Shown piece after piece: positions 35,139 to 44,284 of a DNA stretch of 54,569 nt. The position numbers were made by a program, and so were the translations under genes. The notes under the pieces were generated by a model that was given only the letters and a program-made list of their open reading frames with translations, was not told the origin of the DNA and ran no database searches. The DNA is from CAZIDL01 sp964537825 (GTDB lineage Bacteria > Bacteroidota > Bacteroidia > Flavobacteriales_D > CAYVSK01): contig CAZIDL010000009.1 in assembly GCA_964537825.1 (NCBI GenBank), positions 1 through 54,569 of the forward strand, in the 5' to 3' direction. Each line of letters opens with the position of its first letter. Within the stretch, counting starts at the first letter, position 1.

Positions 35139-35444
35139 ATGCCGATGATGACACTCCTCTTTTTCAATATCAGTGGAGGTGAGATCCTCTTCGTGCTCCT
35201 CGTAGCCCTTCTTCTCTTCGGAGCGAAAGGGTTCCCGAACATCGCCCGCCAAATGGGAAAGGGTATCCAACAGGTCCGAAAGGCGAGCGGGGAACTTCAA
35301 AAGGACATCCGAGAGTCCACCGACCAGGTAAAGGGATCCGCTGATCAGGTACGTGAAGAACTTGATCAAATGGATCCACGGCGGAATGCTCCTTCCGAAG
35401 GGGAAGAAAAGGAAAGGGGAGGGGCTTCGAAGGATGGGAGGTGA
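35139..35444 (+). CDS. tatA: TatA/TatE-family twin-arginine translocase subunit
   Basis: 101 residues from ATG 35139; ATGs at 35145 and 35148 are equally possible. The order is a short N-terminus, one helix (GGEILFVLLVALLLFGAKG), the FG hinge, and an amphipathic helix (FPNIARQMGKGIQQVRKASGEL). A polar, charged tail rich in Glu, Lys and Ser follows. TatA forms the variable-size pore of the Tat pathway for folded proteins. TatB-like function cannot be excluded, but the FG-K pattern fits TatA. It follows secDF, placing two export systems side by side; no tatC is in the window. Confidence 0.9.
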   Translation: MPMMTLLFFNISGGEILFVLLVALLLFGAKGFPNIARQMGKGIQQVRKASGELQKDIRESTDQVKGSADQVREELDQMDPRRNAPSEGEEKERGGASKDGR

Positions 35445-35478
35445 TCGCTGGGCCTTGGTGTACCGCTATCGCTGAGCC

Positions 35479-36438
35479 ATGTGGACGGACTTTCTCTGGC
35501 TACTTCTCGGTTTTGCCCTGCTTCTGAGTTGCGGTGAACTTCTTGTGAAAGGAGCGGTAGGGGTTGCTTATAAAGCCCGGCTCTCTACGCTTGTCGTGGG
35601 TATGACCGTCGTTTCCCTCGGGACCTCAGCACCCGAGCTTCTCGTAAGCCTGAAAGCTGCTATCACCGATTATCACGACATCTCCATCGGGAATGTGATC
35701 GGATCGAACATTGCTAACATCGGCCTCGTCCTTGGGACGACCGTTCTGATCCTACCGATCGCAGCGGACCGGGACACCTTGCGCTTGGATTGGCCGGTTA
35801 TGATGGGCGCTTCATTCCTTTTCTTTTTCTTCATCCGGGACCTCCGTCTGGTCCAATGGGAGGGGATCTCCATGCTGTTCGCTCTGGTCGCTTATAATTA
35901 TTACATCATCCGTCGATCAAGAAATCGATGGGAAAAGGGGGATGAAGGGGAAAGTGGAGGAGGAGAGCACCAGGGGATGTCGCTCCTCTGGATCCTCTTC
36001 TATGTAGGGATCGGGATCGCTGGATTGGCCTTGGGGAGCGACCTTTTGATCGACGGGGCGGTCGGTATTGCTGAAGCCTTCCAGGTGGACGAGCACGTGA
36101 TCGCTGTGACCCTTGTGGCTTTCGGGACCTCCGTACCCGAACTTTTTACTTCCACCATCGCTGCACTCCGCAAGGAAGGGAATATTTCCGTAGGGAATCT
36201 GATCGGTTCCAACCTCTTCAACCTCCTCTTTATCCTTGGTACCGTTAGTACGATCCGAGCGCTTCAGGTAGCGGAGCGGGTTCTAAAGGGGGATATATAC
36301 TGGATGATCGCTATCTCGCTCCTCATTCTTCCCTTTATGGTCACAGGACGAAAGATCAACCGGATAGAAGGGGCTATTCTCCTCATCGCTTACCTCGCCT
36401 ATCTTTATTTCATTTTGATCCCGAAGACTGCGGGTTGA
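35479..36438 (+). CDS. Na+/Ca2+ (CaCA family) exchanger, YrbG type
   Basis: 319 residues, about ten helices. Two inverted repeats carry the alpha motifs of the CaCA superfamily: GTSAPELLVSLKAA with GNVIGSNIANIGLVLG near 50-90, and FGTSVPELFTSTIAAL with GNLIGSNLFNLLFILG near 215-255. A short polar loop rich in Gly and Glu (GDEGESGGGEHQG) separates the halves. It exchanges Ca2+ or a similar cation against Na+ or H+ across the inner membrane. Its start is 34 bp after tatA. Confidence 0.92.
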   Translation: MWTDFLWLLLGFALLLSCGELLVKGAVGVAYKARLSTLVVGMTVVSLGTSAPELLVSLKAAITDYHDISIGNVIGSNIANIGLVLGTTVLILPIAADRDTLRLDWPVMMGASFLFFFFIRDLRLVQWEGISMLFALVAYNYYIIRRSRNRWEKGDEGESGGGEHQGMSLLWILFYVGIGIAGLALGSDLLIDGAVGIAEAFQVDEHVIAVTLVAFGTSVPELFTSTIAALRKEGNISVGNLIGSNLFNLLFILGTVSTIRALQVAERVLKGDIYWMIAISLLILPFMVTGRKINRIEGAILLIAYLAYLYFILIPKTAG

Positions 36439-36550
36439 TCGCTTGGACCCCCCTTTTTGTTAACGGGGTGTTAAAAGAAAATAGGGATAATTTCTTTAGT
36501 AACCCCCTTCATAAGGGTACCTTTATCCGCGAATAAAAAAAGAAGATCCT

Positions 36551-38737
36551 ATGGCCACCCTTCGATTCCATGCCCTCCAGAATGTCGTCGATCGGGCCCC
36601 TTATGAAGTGGAGCCCCCATCCGATCGGGTCTCGGACTATTTCGGAGAGAACGTCTTCGGAACCGCGGCCATGCGTGAGCATTTGCCGGAAGAGGCGTTC
36701 AAGAGTGTGAAGAAGGCCATGGACGAAGGAGACCGGATCGACAGGAGCATTGCGGATCAGGTCGCATCTTCGATGAAGGAATGGGCGATCGCTAAAGGAG
36801 CGACCCACTACACCCATTGGTTCCAGCCATTGACCGGCTCTACGGCGGAGAAGCACGATGCCTTCTTCGATCCGGTCGAGGACGGATTGGTGATCGAACG
36901 TTTTGATGGCGAACAGCTCGTACAACAAGAACCTGATGCCTCCAGTCTCCCAAGTGGTGGGATCCGTAACACTTTCGAAGCAAGGGGGTATACGGCTTGG
37001 GATCCTACTTCACCCGCTTTCGTTCTGGGGCGGACCCTCTGCATCCCCACGATCTTTATTTCCTACACCGGGGAATCCCTCGATTTCAAAATGCCTCTCC
37101 TCAAAGCCCTACATGCTGTGGAAGATGCTGCTGTTCCCGTTTGCCACTATTTTGACAAGAAGGTTTCAGGGGTGAACGCGACGCTCGGCTGGGAACAGGA
37201 ATATTTCCTCGTGGACGAAGCCCTCTTCAATGCACGCCCTGATATGGTGATGACGGGCCGGGCGCTTTTGGGACATGATCCCGCGAAAGGCCAACAGCTG
37301 AACGACCATTATTTCGGTGCGATCCCCAAACGGGTGAACGCCTTCATGCGCGATTTCGAGGTTGAAGCATTGAAGCTTGGCGTGCCGGTAACGACCCGGC
37401 ACAACGAAGTGGCCCCGAACCAGTTCGAATGCGCGCCGGTCTTCGAAGAGGCCAACCTGGCCAACGATCACAATCAACTATTGATGATCCTCCTCGAGAG
37501 CGTCGCACGCCGCCATAATTTTCGCGTCCTTTTTCACGAGAAGCCCTTCCAGGGATTGAACGGTTCCGGAAAGCACAACAACTGGTCCCTCAGCACCGAT
37601 ACCGGAAAGAACCTGTTGAGTCCCGGGAAGAATCCGAAGGAGAACCTGCAGTTCCTGACCTTCTTTATCAATACGATCAAGGCCATCCACGACAACGCCG
37701 ATATCCTCCGGGCGAGCATCGCTTCCGCCGGGAACGACCACCGGCTCGGTGCCAATGAAGCCCCGCCGGCCATCCTATCGGTCTTCATCGGAAGCCAGCT
37801 GACACAAGTGCTTGAAGATCTGGAGAAACACGTCAAGAAAAAGGGGAAGATGAGTGCTGAGGAAAAGAGCTACCTTAAGCTCAATATCGGGAAGATCCCA
37901 AGTATCCTTAAGGACAACACCGACCGGAACCGCACATCTCCCTTTGCTTTTACCGGGAACAAGTTCGAATTCCGTGCGATCGGTGGGAGTTCCAATTGCG
38001 CGGCAGCTATGACCGCTCTCAATTCGATCATGGCGGACCAGCTTCGACATTTCCGGGAGGAGGTCGACGATCAGATCGCGAACGGCTATAAGAAGGACGA
38101 AGCTGTTCTAAAAGTCCTCAAAGAAGAAGTGAGCCGGTCCAGGGCCATCCGCTTCGAAGGGGACAACTACAGCGAAGAATGGGTGAAAGAAGCCAAGGAA
38201 AGAGGCCTTTCCGAATTAAAGGACACGCCGCGTGCGCTCGATGTCCTGGTCCGCAAAAAGACCAAAGAGCTCTTCGAGCGACAGAACGTCTTTACGGAGC
38301 GTGAATTGGATGCCCGGTATGAGATCGAGCTGGAGAACTATGCCCTCAAGCTTCAGATCGAGTCCCGCGTGATCGGTGATCTTTCGCAAAATCACATCAT
38401 TCCGACCGCTCTGAATTATCAGAACCGTCTGATCGATAATGTAAGGGGTATGAAAGAGGTCCTGGGATCCCAGAAAGGAGCGGCGAAGACCCAGACCGAA
38501 CTATTGAGGTCGATCGACGATAACATAGAAGGGGTGAAGAAAGCTGTCGATGATATGCTCGAGGAGCGCTCCAGGGCCAATAAGCTCGAGGGAGCCAAGG
38601 AGCGGGCTGAAGCTTATTGCGACAGGGTGATGCCCTATTTCGAGACCATTAAGGAGCATACCGACGCCCTAGAAATGTTGATCGACGATGAACTCTGGCC
38701 TTTACCCAAAGCCAGAGAGATCCTTTTCACCCGTTGA
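36551..38737 (+). CDS. glnN: Glutamine synthetase type III
   Basis: 728 residues, the expected length for GSIII, far longer than GSI. The N-terminal beta-grasp region contains YFGENVFGTAAMREHLPEE, and HYTHWFQPLTGSTAEKHD is the family signature. Catalytic metal and glutamate residues are in GWEQEYFLVDE, RHNEVAPNQFECAP, and the ATP/ammonia region NGSGKHNNWSLST. The long C-terminal helical domain (about 560-728) is characteristic. It makes glutamine from glutamate and ammonia. TACCTTTA at 36518-36525 is a likely -7 box. A clear terminator follows, so it appears monocistronic. Confidence 0.96.
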   Translation: MATLRFHALQNVVDRAPYEVEPPSDRVSDYFGENVFGTAAMREHLPEEAFKSVKKAMDEGDRIDRSIADQVASSMKEWAIAKGATHYTHWFQPLTGSTAEKHDAFFDPVEDGLVIERFDGEQLVQQEPDASSLPSGGIRNTFEARGYTAWDPTSPAFVLGRTLCIPTIFISYTGESLDFKMPLLKALHAVEDAAVPVCHYFDKKVSGVNATLGWEQEYFLVDEALFNARPDMVMTGRALLGHDPAKGQQLNDHYFGAIPKRVNAFMRDFEVEALKLGVPVTTRHNEVAPNQFECAPVFEEANLANDHNQLLMILLESVARRHNFRVLFHEKPFQGLNGSGKHNNWSLSTDTGKNLLSPGKNPKENLQFLTFFINTIKAIHDNADILRASIASAGNDHRLGANEAPPAILSVFIGSQLTQVLEDLEKHVKKKGKMSAEEKSYLKLNIGKIPSILKDNTDRNRTSPFAFTGNKFEFRAIGGSSNCAAAMTALNSIMADQLRHFREEVDDQIANGYKKDEAVLKVLKEEVSRSRAIRFEGDNYSEEWVKEAKERGLSELKDTPRALDVLVRKKTKELFERQNVFTERELDARYEIELENYALKLQIESRVIGDLSQNHIIPTALNYQNRLIDNVRGMKEVLGSQKGAAKTQTELLRSIDDNIEGVKKAVDDMLEERSRANKLEGAKERAEAYCDRVMPYFETIKEHTDALEMLIDDELWPLPKAREILFTR

Positions 38738-38773
38738 GTGAGGATCCTTTTCGGACACTTCTTCGTTCGGAAA

Positions 38774-38805
38774 AGGGGCTTCGATCGACGGAGCCCCTGT
38801 TTTTT
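38774..38805 (+). terminator. Rho-independent terminator of glnN
   Basis: Stem AGGGGCT (38774-38780) / AGCCCCT (38792-38798) with an 11-nt loop, then G and six T (38800-38805). It lies 36 bp after the glnN stop. Confidence 0.75.
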
Positions 38806-38823
38806 AGGCTGAACAGAAATCCT

Positions 38824-38831
38824 TAGTTTTG
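38824..38831 (+). promoter_or_regulatory. -7 box of the PorE-like gene
   Basis: TAGTTTTG, a perfect TAnnTTTG, 39 bp before ATG 38871 and just past the glnN terminator. Confidence 0.55.
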
Positions 38832-38870
38832 GCCCCTTGAGATCCTGAATCCCACAATTACCATGTCGCG

Positions 38871-41048
38871 ATGAAGAATCCAATTCAACGCCCTTTGTGG
38901 ATCCTCTTGGGTTTGCTGTTCCTCAGTTTTTCCTCCTTGAAAGCCCAAAAGGACTTTAAAAAGGATGCCGACCGGCAATTCCAGAACGGTGCCTATTACA
39001 GTGCAACGGAGCTTTACAAGAAAGCTTACTCGAATTCGAGAAAACCGGAGGTCAAAGCCAAGATCATCTTCAAGATCGCCGAATGTTATCGTAATACGAA
39101 CGAATACGAGCAGGCCGAGGTCTGGTACCGCAAAGCGATCAAGGCTCAGTACGATAACCCCGAGGCCATTCTTCGGCTTGCCCAGGCCTTGAAAAGGCAA
39201 GGGAAATACGAAGAAGCGATCGCCGAATACCAGAATTACAAGAAGAAAAAGCCTGACGACCCTCGTGCGACCCAAGGGATCGAGTCGTGCAAGAATGCAC
39301 GCGACTGGATGGATGATCCTACCCGTCACAAAGTGGAAGCTCAGACCCTTATCAACTCCAAGAAGCGGGATTTCGCTCCTGCTTACGCCAATCGCAGGCA
39401 GAATCAGATCATTTTCACTTCTTCAAGGGATGAGGCTACTGGAGAAGGGCAGAACGAGATCTATGGTGAAAGCTACGAGGACCTCTTCAAGTCCGAACTG
39501 GATCGGGAAGGAAAGTGGAGTGTGCCTACCGGGCTCGGGAACAAGATCAATACCCAGCACCACGAAGGGGGCGCTGCTCTCAGTAGCCGTTACAGGACCC
39601 TTTATTTCACCCGCTCCAAGTACAATGAGGACGAAGGACTGAAGACCGATATTTACTATGCGAAGAAGAGTGGTCGTGAATGGGGAGCGACCAAGATCCT
39701 TAAAGCGGTGAGACCGGAAGGGAACGATTCAGCTGCTATCGGTCATCCCACGCTGGGATTCCGCGATCGGGTCATGGTCTTTGCCGCTGATATGAAAAAG
39801 GGGCATGGGGGCAAGGATCTGTGGATGGTCAAGAAGGAAGGAAGAGGATCGAAGGCCAAATGGGGAAAACCCGTTAATCTAGGGGGCGAGGTCAACACCT
39901 CTGGCGATGAGATGTATCCCTTCCTGCGCGAGGACGGAAAACTGTTCTTTGCCTCGGATGGCCATCAAGGAATGGGAGGGCTCGACAATTTCAGTGCTCA
40001 AATGACGGGGAATGAAGATGAGGAAAAGTTCGAATGGGGTAGCGTTGAGAACCTGAAGCACCCCCTCAATTCTTCCGCCGACGATTTCGGGATCATCTAT
40101 GAGGGTGCTGACGAGAAGAAGGGATATTTCAGCTCGAACCGAAAAGGAGGGCGTGGAAAGGATGATATCTACAGCTTTAAAGTGCCGCCGTTGAAGTTCA
40201 CCTTGATGGTCCATGCGATGAACAAGGAGAATAAGAAACCGCTGGATAGCGTGAAGGTGACCGTCACGGGATCCGATGGTTCCAATTATACCAAGTACAC
40301 GGACCAGAACGGGATGGTCCGCTTTGAAGAGCAAGGAAGGGACCGTATCCTGAAATCGGGGAATACATACAAGATAAAGGCATCCAAGAAAAACTTCCTC
40401 TCTGCAACGGGTCAGATCTCTACGGTAGGTTACGAAGAATCACGGGTCTTCAACCACGAGGCTGAACTAAAGCCGACCGTCACCGAGGAGGGGGAAAAGA
40501 AGACCATCGAGCTTCCTGAGGTGCGATATCCCCTCGATAAAGCGTCGCTCCTCGTTAATGACAAGGTCAATTCCAAGGACTCCCTGGATTACCTCTACGA
40601 TATCATGAAAAAGAACCCCAGGATCGTTATCGAGCTTCAGGCGCATACCGATGCGAGAGCGAGCGATGAATACAACAAGAAGCTCTCGCAGCGAAGGGCT
40701 GAGACCTGTGTGGAATACCTCATGGAAAAGGGGATCGACTCGGCCCGAATGGTGCCCAAGGGGTACGGCGAATCCAAGCCTCGTATCTCGATGTCGGAGA
40801 TCGAGAAGATGAATACCGAGGAAGAAAAAGAGGCTGCCCACCAGAAGAACCGCCGTACGGTCTTTGTCGTGCTGCGGGAGGATTATGTCCCGAAAGGGAA
40901 GAAAGGGGATAAAGAAGGAGAAAAAGGTGATGAAGGGAACGGATCAGAGGACGATAGTGAGGGGTCGGATGGTTCCGAAGGCTCGAGTGATCCCGAAGGG
41001 TCGGATGGGACCGAAGATCCTGATAGCTCTGGAGGTTCGGGCGGTTAG
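38871..41048 (+). CDS. PorE-like TPR/PD40/CRD/OmpA envelope protein
   Basis: 725 residues. The signal peptide is about 1-25. TPR helices span about 28-140 (YSATELYKKAYSN, AEVWYRKAIKAQY, YEEAIAEYQNYKKKK). A PD40 propeller spans about 165-435 (GHGGKDLWMVKK, GMGGLDNFSAQ, GRGKDDIYSFK). A carboxypeptidase-regulatory-like beta-sandwich lies about 445-540. An OmpA peptidoglycan-binding domain lies about 555-665 (IELQAHTDARASDEYNKKLSQ, AETCVEYLMEKGI). This is the order of PorE, a periplasmic T9SS component that binds peptidoglycan. An acidic Ser/Gly/Glu/Asp tail of about 50 residues is unusual. Whether it is the functional PorE is inference. Confidence 0.85.
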   Translation: MKNPIQRPLWILLGLLFLSFSSLKAQKDFKKDADRQFQNGAYYSATELYKKAYSNSRKPEVKAKIIFKIAECYRNTNEYEQAEVWYRKAIKAQYDNPEAILRLAQALKRQGKYEEAIAEYQNYKKKKPDDPRATQGIESCKNARDWMDDPTRHKVEAQTLINSKKRDFAPAYANRRQNQIIFTSSRDEATGEGQNEIYGESYEDLFKSELDREGKWSVPTGLGNKINTQHHEGGAALSSRYRTLYFTRSKYNEDEGLKTDIYYAKKSGREWGATKILKAVRPEGNDSAAIGHPTLGFRDRVMVFAADMKKGHGGKDLWMVKKEGRGSKAKWGKPVNLGGEVNTSGDEMYPFLREDGKLFFASDGHQGMGGLDNFSAQMTGNEDEEKFEWGSVENLKHPLNSSADDFGIIYEGADEKKGYFSSNRKGGRGKDDIYSFKVPPLKFTLMVHAMNKENKKPLDSVKVTVTGSDGSNYTKYTDQNGMVRFEEQGRDRILKSGNTYKIKASKKNFLSATGQISTVGYEESRVFNHEAELKPTVTEEGEKKTIELPEVRYPLDKASLLVNDKVNSKDSLDYLYDIMKKNPRIVIELQAHTDARASDEYNKKLSQRRAETCVEYLMEKGIDSARMVPKGYGESKPRISMSEIEKMNTEEEKEAAHQKNRRTVFVVLREDYVPKGKKGDKEGEKGDEGNGSEDDSEGSDGSEGSSDPEGSDGTEDPDSSGGSGG

Positions 41049-41129
41049 TACCGCTTCTCGCTTCGTCTGTGATAGTAGCAACTGGAATTCCGCGGTCACC
41101 CTTTTCGACCCTTTTCCAAGCACCTTTTC

Positions 41130-42299
41130 ATGAGCCAGCGTTATGAAAAGCGAGGGGTTTCGGCCTCCAAAAAGGAGGTGCACGATGCCGTCGCTGATCT
41201 CGATCAGGGGCTTTTCCCCCATGCCTTCTGCAAGATCCTACCGGACTATCTGAGCGGAGACCCTGAGCGCTGCTCCCTGATCCATGCGGATGGGGCAGGG
41301 ACCAAATCAGCCATCGCCTATGCTTACTGGAAAGAGACGGGCGATAAGAGCGTATGGCGAGGGATCGCTCAGGATGCACTGGTCATGAACGTGGACGATC
41401 TCCTATGCGTGGGCAATACCGGTCCTTTCCTGGCATCTTCTACCATCGGGCGGAACAAGTCGCTCATTCCTGGGGAATTGATCTCTGAGCTGATCGAAGG
41501 GAATGAAGCTTTTCTTGAACTGTTGCGGGAATTTGGCCTCAAAGCTCACAACTGCGGTGGGGAAACGGCTGATATCGGGGACCTCGTTAGGACCGTTGTG
41601 GTCGATTCCACCGTGAGTAGTTCCATGCGCCGGGATCAGGTCATTAGCAACGAAAGGATCGGGGACGGGGATCTTATCGTGGGCCTTGCTTCTTCGGGAC
41701 AAGCGAGCTATGAAATGGAATACAACAGCGGTATCGGGAGCAATGGTCTCACGGCGGCTCGGCACGACCTGCTTTCGCGTGCAGTGGGCGATCGTTATCC
41801 AGAGACCGCGGATCCGAACCTACCGGATGATGTTAGGTATTGTGGACCTTATGGATTGCGAGATCCCCTCGAAGGAACCTCTCTCAACATCGGAAAAGCC
41901 CTTCTCTCCCCGACCCGGACCTATGCTCCCATCGTCCGGGATGTGTTGGAGGAATTGTCCGACCAGGTGCACGGTATGGTGCATTGCAGTGGAGGGGGAC
42001 AGACCAAGGTCCTGAACTTCGTCGGTAACTTGCATGTGAAGAAAACGGACCTGTTCGAGATCCCGCCGATCTTCGAGCGGATCCGGGAAGCTAGCGGTAC
42101 TTCAGGAAAAGAGATGTATCAGGTCTTCAATATGGGGCACCGAATGGAGCTTTTCGTTCCGGATGAAAGGTCGGCCATGCGTATTATCGATATCGCAGCG
42201 AATTATGATGTTGAGGGAAGGGTGGTCGGTCATTGTGAACGGTCGGAAGAAGGAAAGGGGCTCAGCATAGAAAGTCCGCTCGGGAATTTTCACTATTGA
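41130..42299 (+). CDS. purM: Phosphoribosylformylglycinamidine cyclo-ligase (AIR synthase)
   Basis: 389 residues, the longer Bacteroidota type. The PurM ATP-binding region HADGAGTKSAIAYAYWKET and DALVMNVDDLLCVG are present. The middle has CGGETADIGDLV, and the C-terminal domain starts at YAPIVRDVLEEL, with VHCSGGGQTKVL and FNMGHRMELFV. It closes the imidazole ring of FGAM to give AIR in purine synthesis. Together with prfA, pyrF, DUF2851 and a PspC gene it forms a tight plus-strand cluster (4-bp gap to prfA). The 81 bp upstream show no strong promoter box. Confidence 0.95.
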   Translation: MSQRYEKRGVSASKKEVHDAVADLDQGLFPHAFCKILPDYLSGDPERCSLIHADGAGTKSAIAYAYWKETGDKSVWRGIAQDALVMNVDDLLCVGNTGPFLASSTIGRNKSLIPGELISELIEGNEAFLELLREFGLKAHNCGGETADIGDLVRTVVVDSTVSSSMRRDQVISNERIGDGDLIVGLASSGQASYEMEYNSGIGSNGLTAARHDLLSRAVGDRYPETADPNLPDDVRYCGPYGLRDPLEGTSLNIGKALLSPTRTYAPIVRDVLEELSDQVHGMVHCSGGGQTKVLNFVGNLHVKKTDLFEIPPIFERIREASGTSGKEMYQVFNMGHRMELFVPDERSAMRIIDIAANYDVEGRVVGHCERSEEGKGLSIESPLGNFHY

Positions 42300-42303
42300 G
42301 GGT

Positions 42304-43413
42304 ATGAAGCGCCTTCGCGATCGTTTGCGTGAACTTAAGGAACGGAGGGATGAGGTGGCCAAATGGCTCAGCGATCCCGAAGTGGCGAATGACCAGCAGC
42401 GCTTTGTCCCGCTCACCAAAGAGTACAAGGAGCTCGAACCCATGGAAAAGGCCTATGAGGAGTATGATGAACTTCTGAACGAACTGGAGAGCACTGAAAG
42501 GATCCTTCGAGAGGAGAGTGATGATGAATTGAAAGAGATGGCGGAGGAGGAAAAGGAAAAGCTCGAGAAGAAGAAAGGAGAACTGGAAGAAAGGATCAAA
42601 TACCTTCTCATCCCCAAGGACCCGGAAGATGATAAGAACGCCATCATGGAGATCAGGGCTGGAGCTGGTGGAGATGAGGCGGGACTTTTCGCCGGGGACC
42701 TCTACAAGATGTACAGCCGTTACATCGAAAAGAAAGGGTGGCAACAGGAAGTGCTGAGCCAGACCGAAGGTCCTTCCGGTGGGTTCAAGGAACTCGTGAT
42801 CCGGGTCCAGGGAGCGGACGTCTACGGAACCCTCAAATATGAGTCAGGGGTCCATCGGGTGCAGCGAGTTCCCAGTACCGAATCACAAGGTCGGGTCCAT
42901 ACCAGTGCGGCATCGGTCGCGGTCCTTCCGGAAGCTGAGGACCTCGATGTGGAGTTGGAGGAAAAGGACCTTCGCAAAGAGACTTTCCGGGCTTCCGGCT
43001 CTGGAGGCCAACACGTCAACAAGACCGAATCGGCCGTTCGCCTCACGCACATTCCTAGCGGACTCGTGGCTGAAAGTCAGGATTCCCGTTCCCAGCAAAA
43101 GAACTACAGTGCTGCGCTCAGGCACCTCCGGGCGCGCCTTTACGAGCAGGAAAAAGAAAAACAGGTGGCCGAAAGGGAAGAACAGCGGCGCTCCCAGGTA
43201 TCGAGCGGAGACCGGTCGGTCAAGATCCGGACTTACAATTTTCCGCAGGGGCGCGTGACCGATCACCGGATCGAATTCTCGCTTTATCAGCTCGAAGGAG
43301 TGCTCAACGGGGAACTCGATCCCTTCATCGAACGGCTTCGGATGACAGAACAGGAAGAAAAGCTCCAACAGGAGGGGCTGGCGGATATTGATACGCAAGG
43401 AACGGAGAGCTAA
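42304..43413 (+). CDS. prfA: Peptide chain release factor 1
   Basis: 369 residues. The N-terminal helical domain is rich in Glu and Lys. The stop-codon recognition tripeptide region reads RVPSTESQGRVHTSA (PST instead of the common PAT/PVT). The GGQ hydrolysis motif is in SGSGGQHVNKTESAVR near residue 233. RVTDHRIEFSLYQ near the C-terminus is family-typical. RF1 ends translation at UAA and UAG. The ATG lies 4 bp after purM and its TAA overlaps the pyrF start by one base (TAATG). Confidence 0.96.
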   Translation: MKRLRDRLRELKERRDEVAKWLSDPEVANDQQRFVPLTKEYKELEPMEKAYEEYDELLNELESTERILREESDDELKEMAEEEKEKLEKKKGELEERIKYLLIPKDPEDDKNAIMEIRAGAGGDEAGLFAGDLYKMYSRYIEKKGWQQEVLSQTEGPSGGFKELVIRVQGADVYGTLKYESGVHRVQRVPSTESQGRVHTSAASVAVLPEAEDLDVELEEKDLRKETFRASGSGGQHVNKTESAVRLTHIPSGLVAESQDSRSQQKNYSAALRHLRARLYEQEKEKQVAEREEQRRSQVSSGDRSVKIRTYNFPQGRVTDHRIEFSLYQLEGVLNGELDPFIERLRMTEQEEKLQQEGLADIDTQGTES

Positions 43414-44237
43414 TGGACCGAATGACCTTGATACAGCGGATCTTCGGTAAGCGAAGCTTCCTTTGCGTCGGCCTCGACCCTGACCGCGACCGGATCCCCG
43501 AAGAACTCCTTGAATACGAGGACCCGAACTTCGAGTTCAACAAGCGCATCATCGAAGCGACAAAGGACTATTGTGTCGCTTATAAACCGAACCTCGCTTT
43601 TTACGAGAAAGACGGTGCCAAAGGCTGGGAGACACTTCGAAAGACCATGTCGGTCATACCGGAGGAGCATTTCGTAGTGGCCGATGCCAAACGGGGAGAT
43701 ATCGGCAACACCTCGCACTACTACGCGAAAGCTTTTTTCGAAGATCTCTCCGCTGATGCGGTGACCCTTTCTCCCTATATGGGGCATGATAGCGTTACGC
43801 CTTACCTTTCTTATAAGGGCAAATGGGCCATTATACTGGCCCTGACCTCCAACGAAGGGGCCCTGGACCTTCAGTTCCTCCCCATCGCGCCCGGCCATCA
43901 AAAACTCTATGAGAAGGTGATCGAAAAGGGCTGTGAATGGGGGAGTATCGAGAACGTCATGTTCGTCGTTGGAGCGACGAACGGAGAAATGCTTCGCAAA
44001 GTGCGGGAACTTATCCCGGACCATTTTCTCTTCGTTCCAGGCGTTGGAGTCCAGGGTGGACAGCTCGATACGGTCATCGAACATGCGATGACAAGGGATT
44101 GTGGCCTTCTTGTCAACATGTCCCGCAGCATTATCTACGCTTCCAGAGGGACCGATTTCCAGGATAAGGCCAGGGAAAAGGCTGCTGAGGTACAGGCGGT
44201 TATGGAAAGGGCTCTGGAAGAGCGGGCATCCGATTGA
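43413..44237 (+). CDS. pyrF: Orotidine 5'-phosphate decarboxylase, type 2
   Basis: 274 residues, the length of the long (type 2) OMP decarboxylases. FLCVGLDPDRDRIPEE at the start, the catalytic VVADAKRGDIGNTS (Asp-x-Lys-x-x-Asp) near residue 92, TLSPYMGHDSVTPYL, and the phosphate-binding VPGVGVQGGQ and NMSRSIIYAS near the C-terminus are all present. It converts OMP to UMP. The start overlaps the prfA stop (TAATG). Paired inverted repeats (44236-44275) overlap its stop. Confidence 0.95.
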   Translation: MDRMTLIQRIFGKRSFLCVGLDPDRDRIPEELLEYEDPNFEFNKRIIEATKDYCVAYKPNLAFYEKDGAKGWETLRKTMSVIPEEHFVVADAKRGDIGNTSHYYAKAFFEDLSADAVTLSPYMGHDSVTPYLSYKGKWAIILALTSNEGALDLQFLPIAPGHQKLYEKVIEKGCEWGSIENVMFVVGATNGEMLRKVRELIPDHFLFVPGVGVQGGQLDTVIEHAMTRDCGLLVNMSRSIIYASRGTDFQDKAREKAAEVQAVMERALEERASD

Positions 44238-44275
44238 TCATCCATGATCGATCCACTATATTCGAAAAGTGGATC
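44236..44275. repeat. Two consecutive short inverted repeats after pyrF
   Basis: GATCAT/ATGATC (44236-44241 and 44244-44249, 2-nt spacer) is followed directly by GATCCACT/AGTGGATC (44250-44257 and 44268-44275, 10-nt spacer). The pair fills the space between the pyrF stop and the DUF2851 ATG. No T-run follows, so it may attenuate or protect rather than terminate. Confidence 0.5.
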
Positions 44276-44284
44276 ATTTATGCG

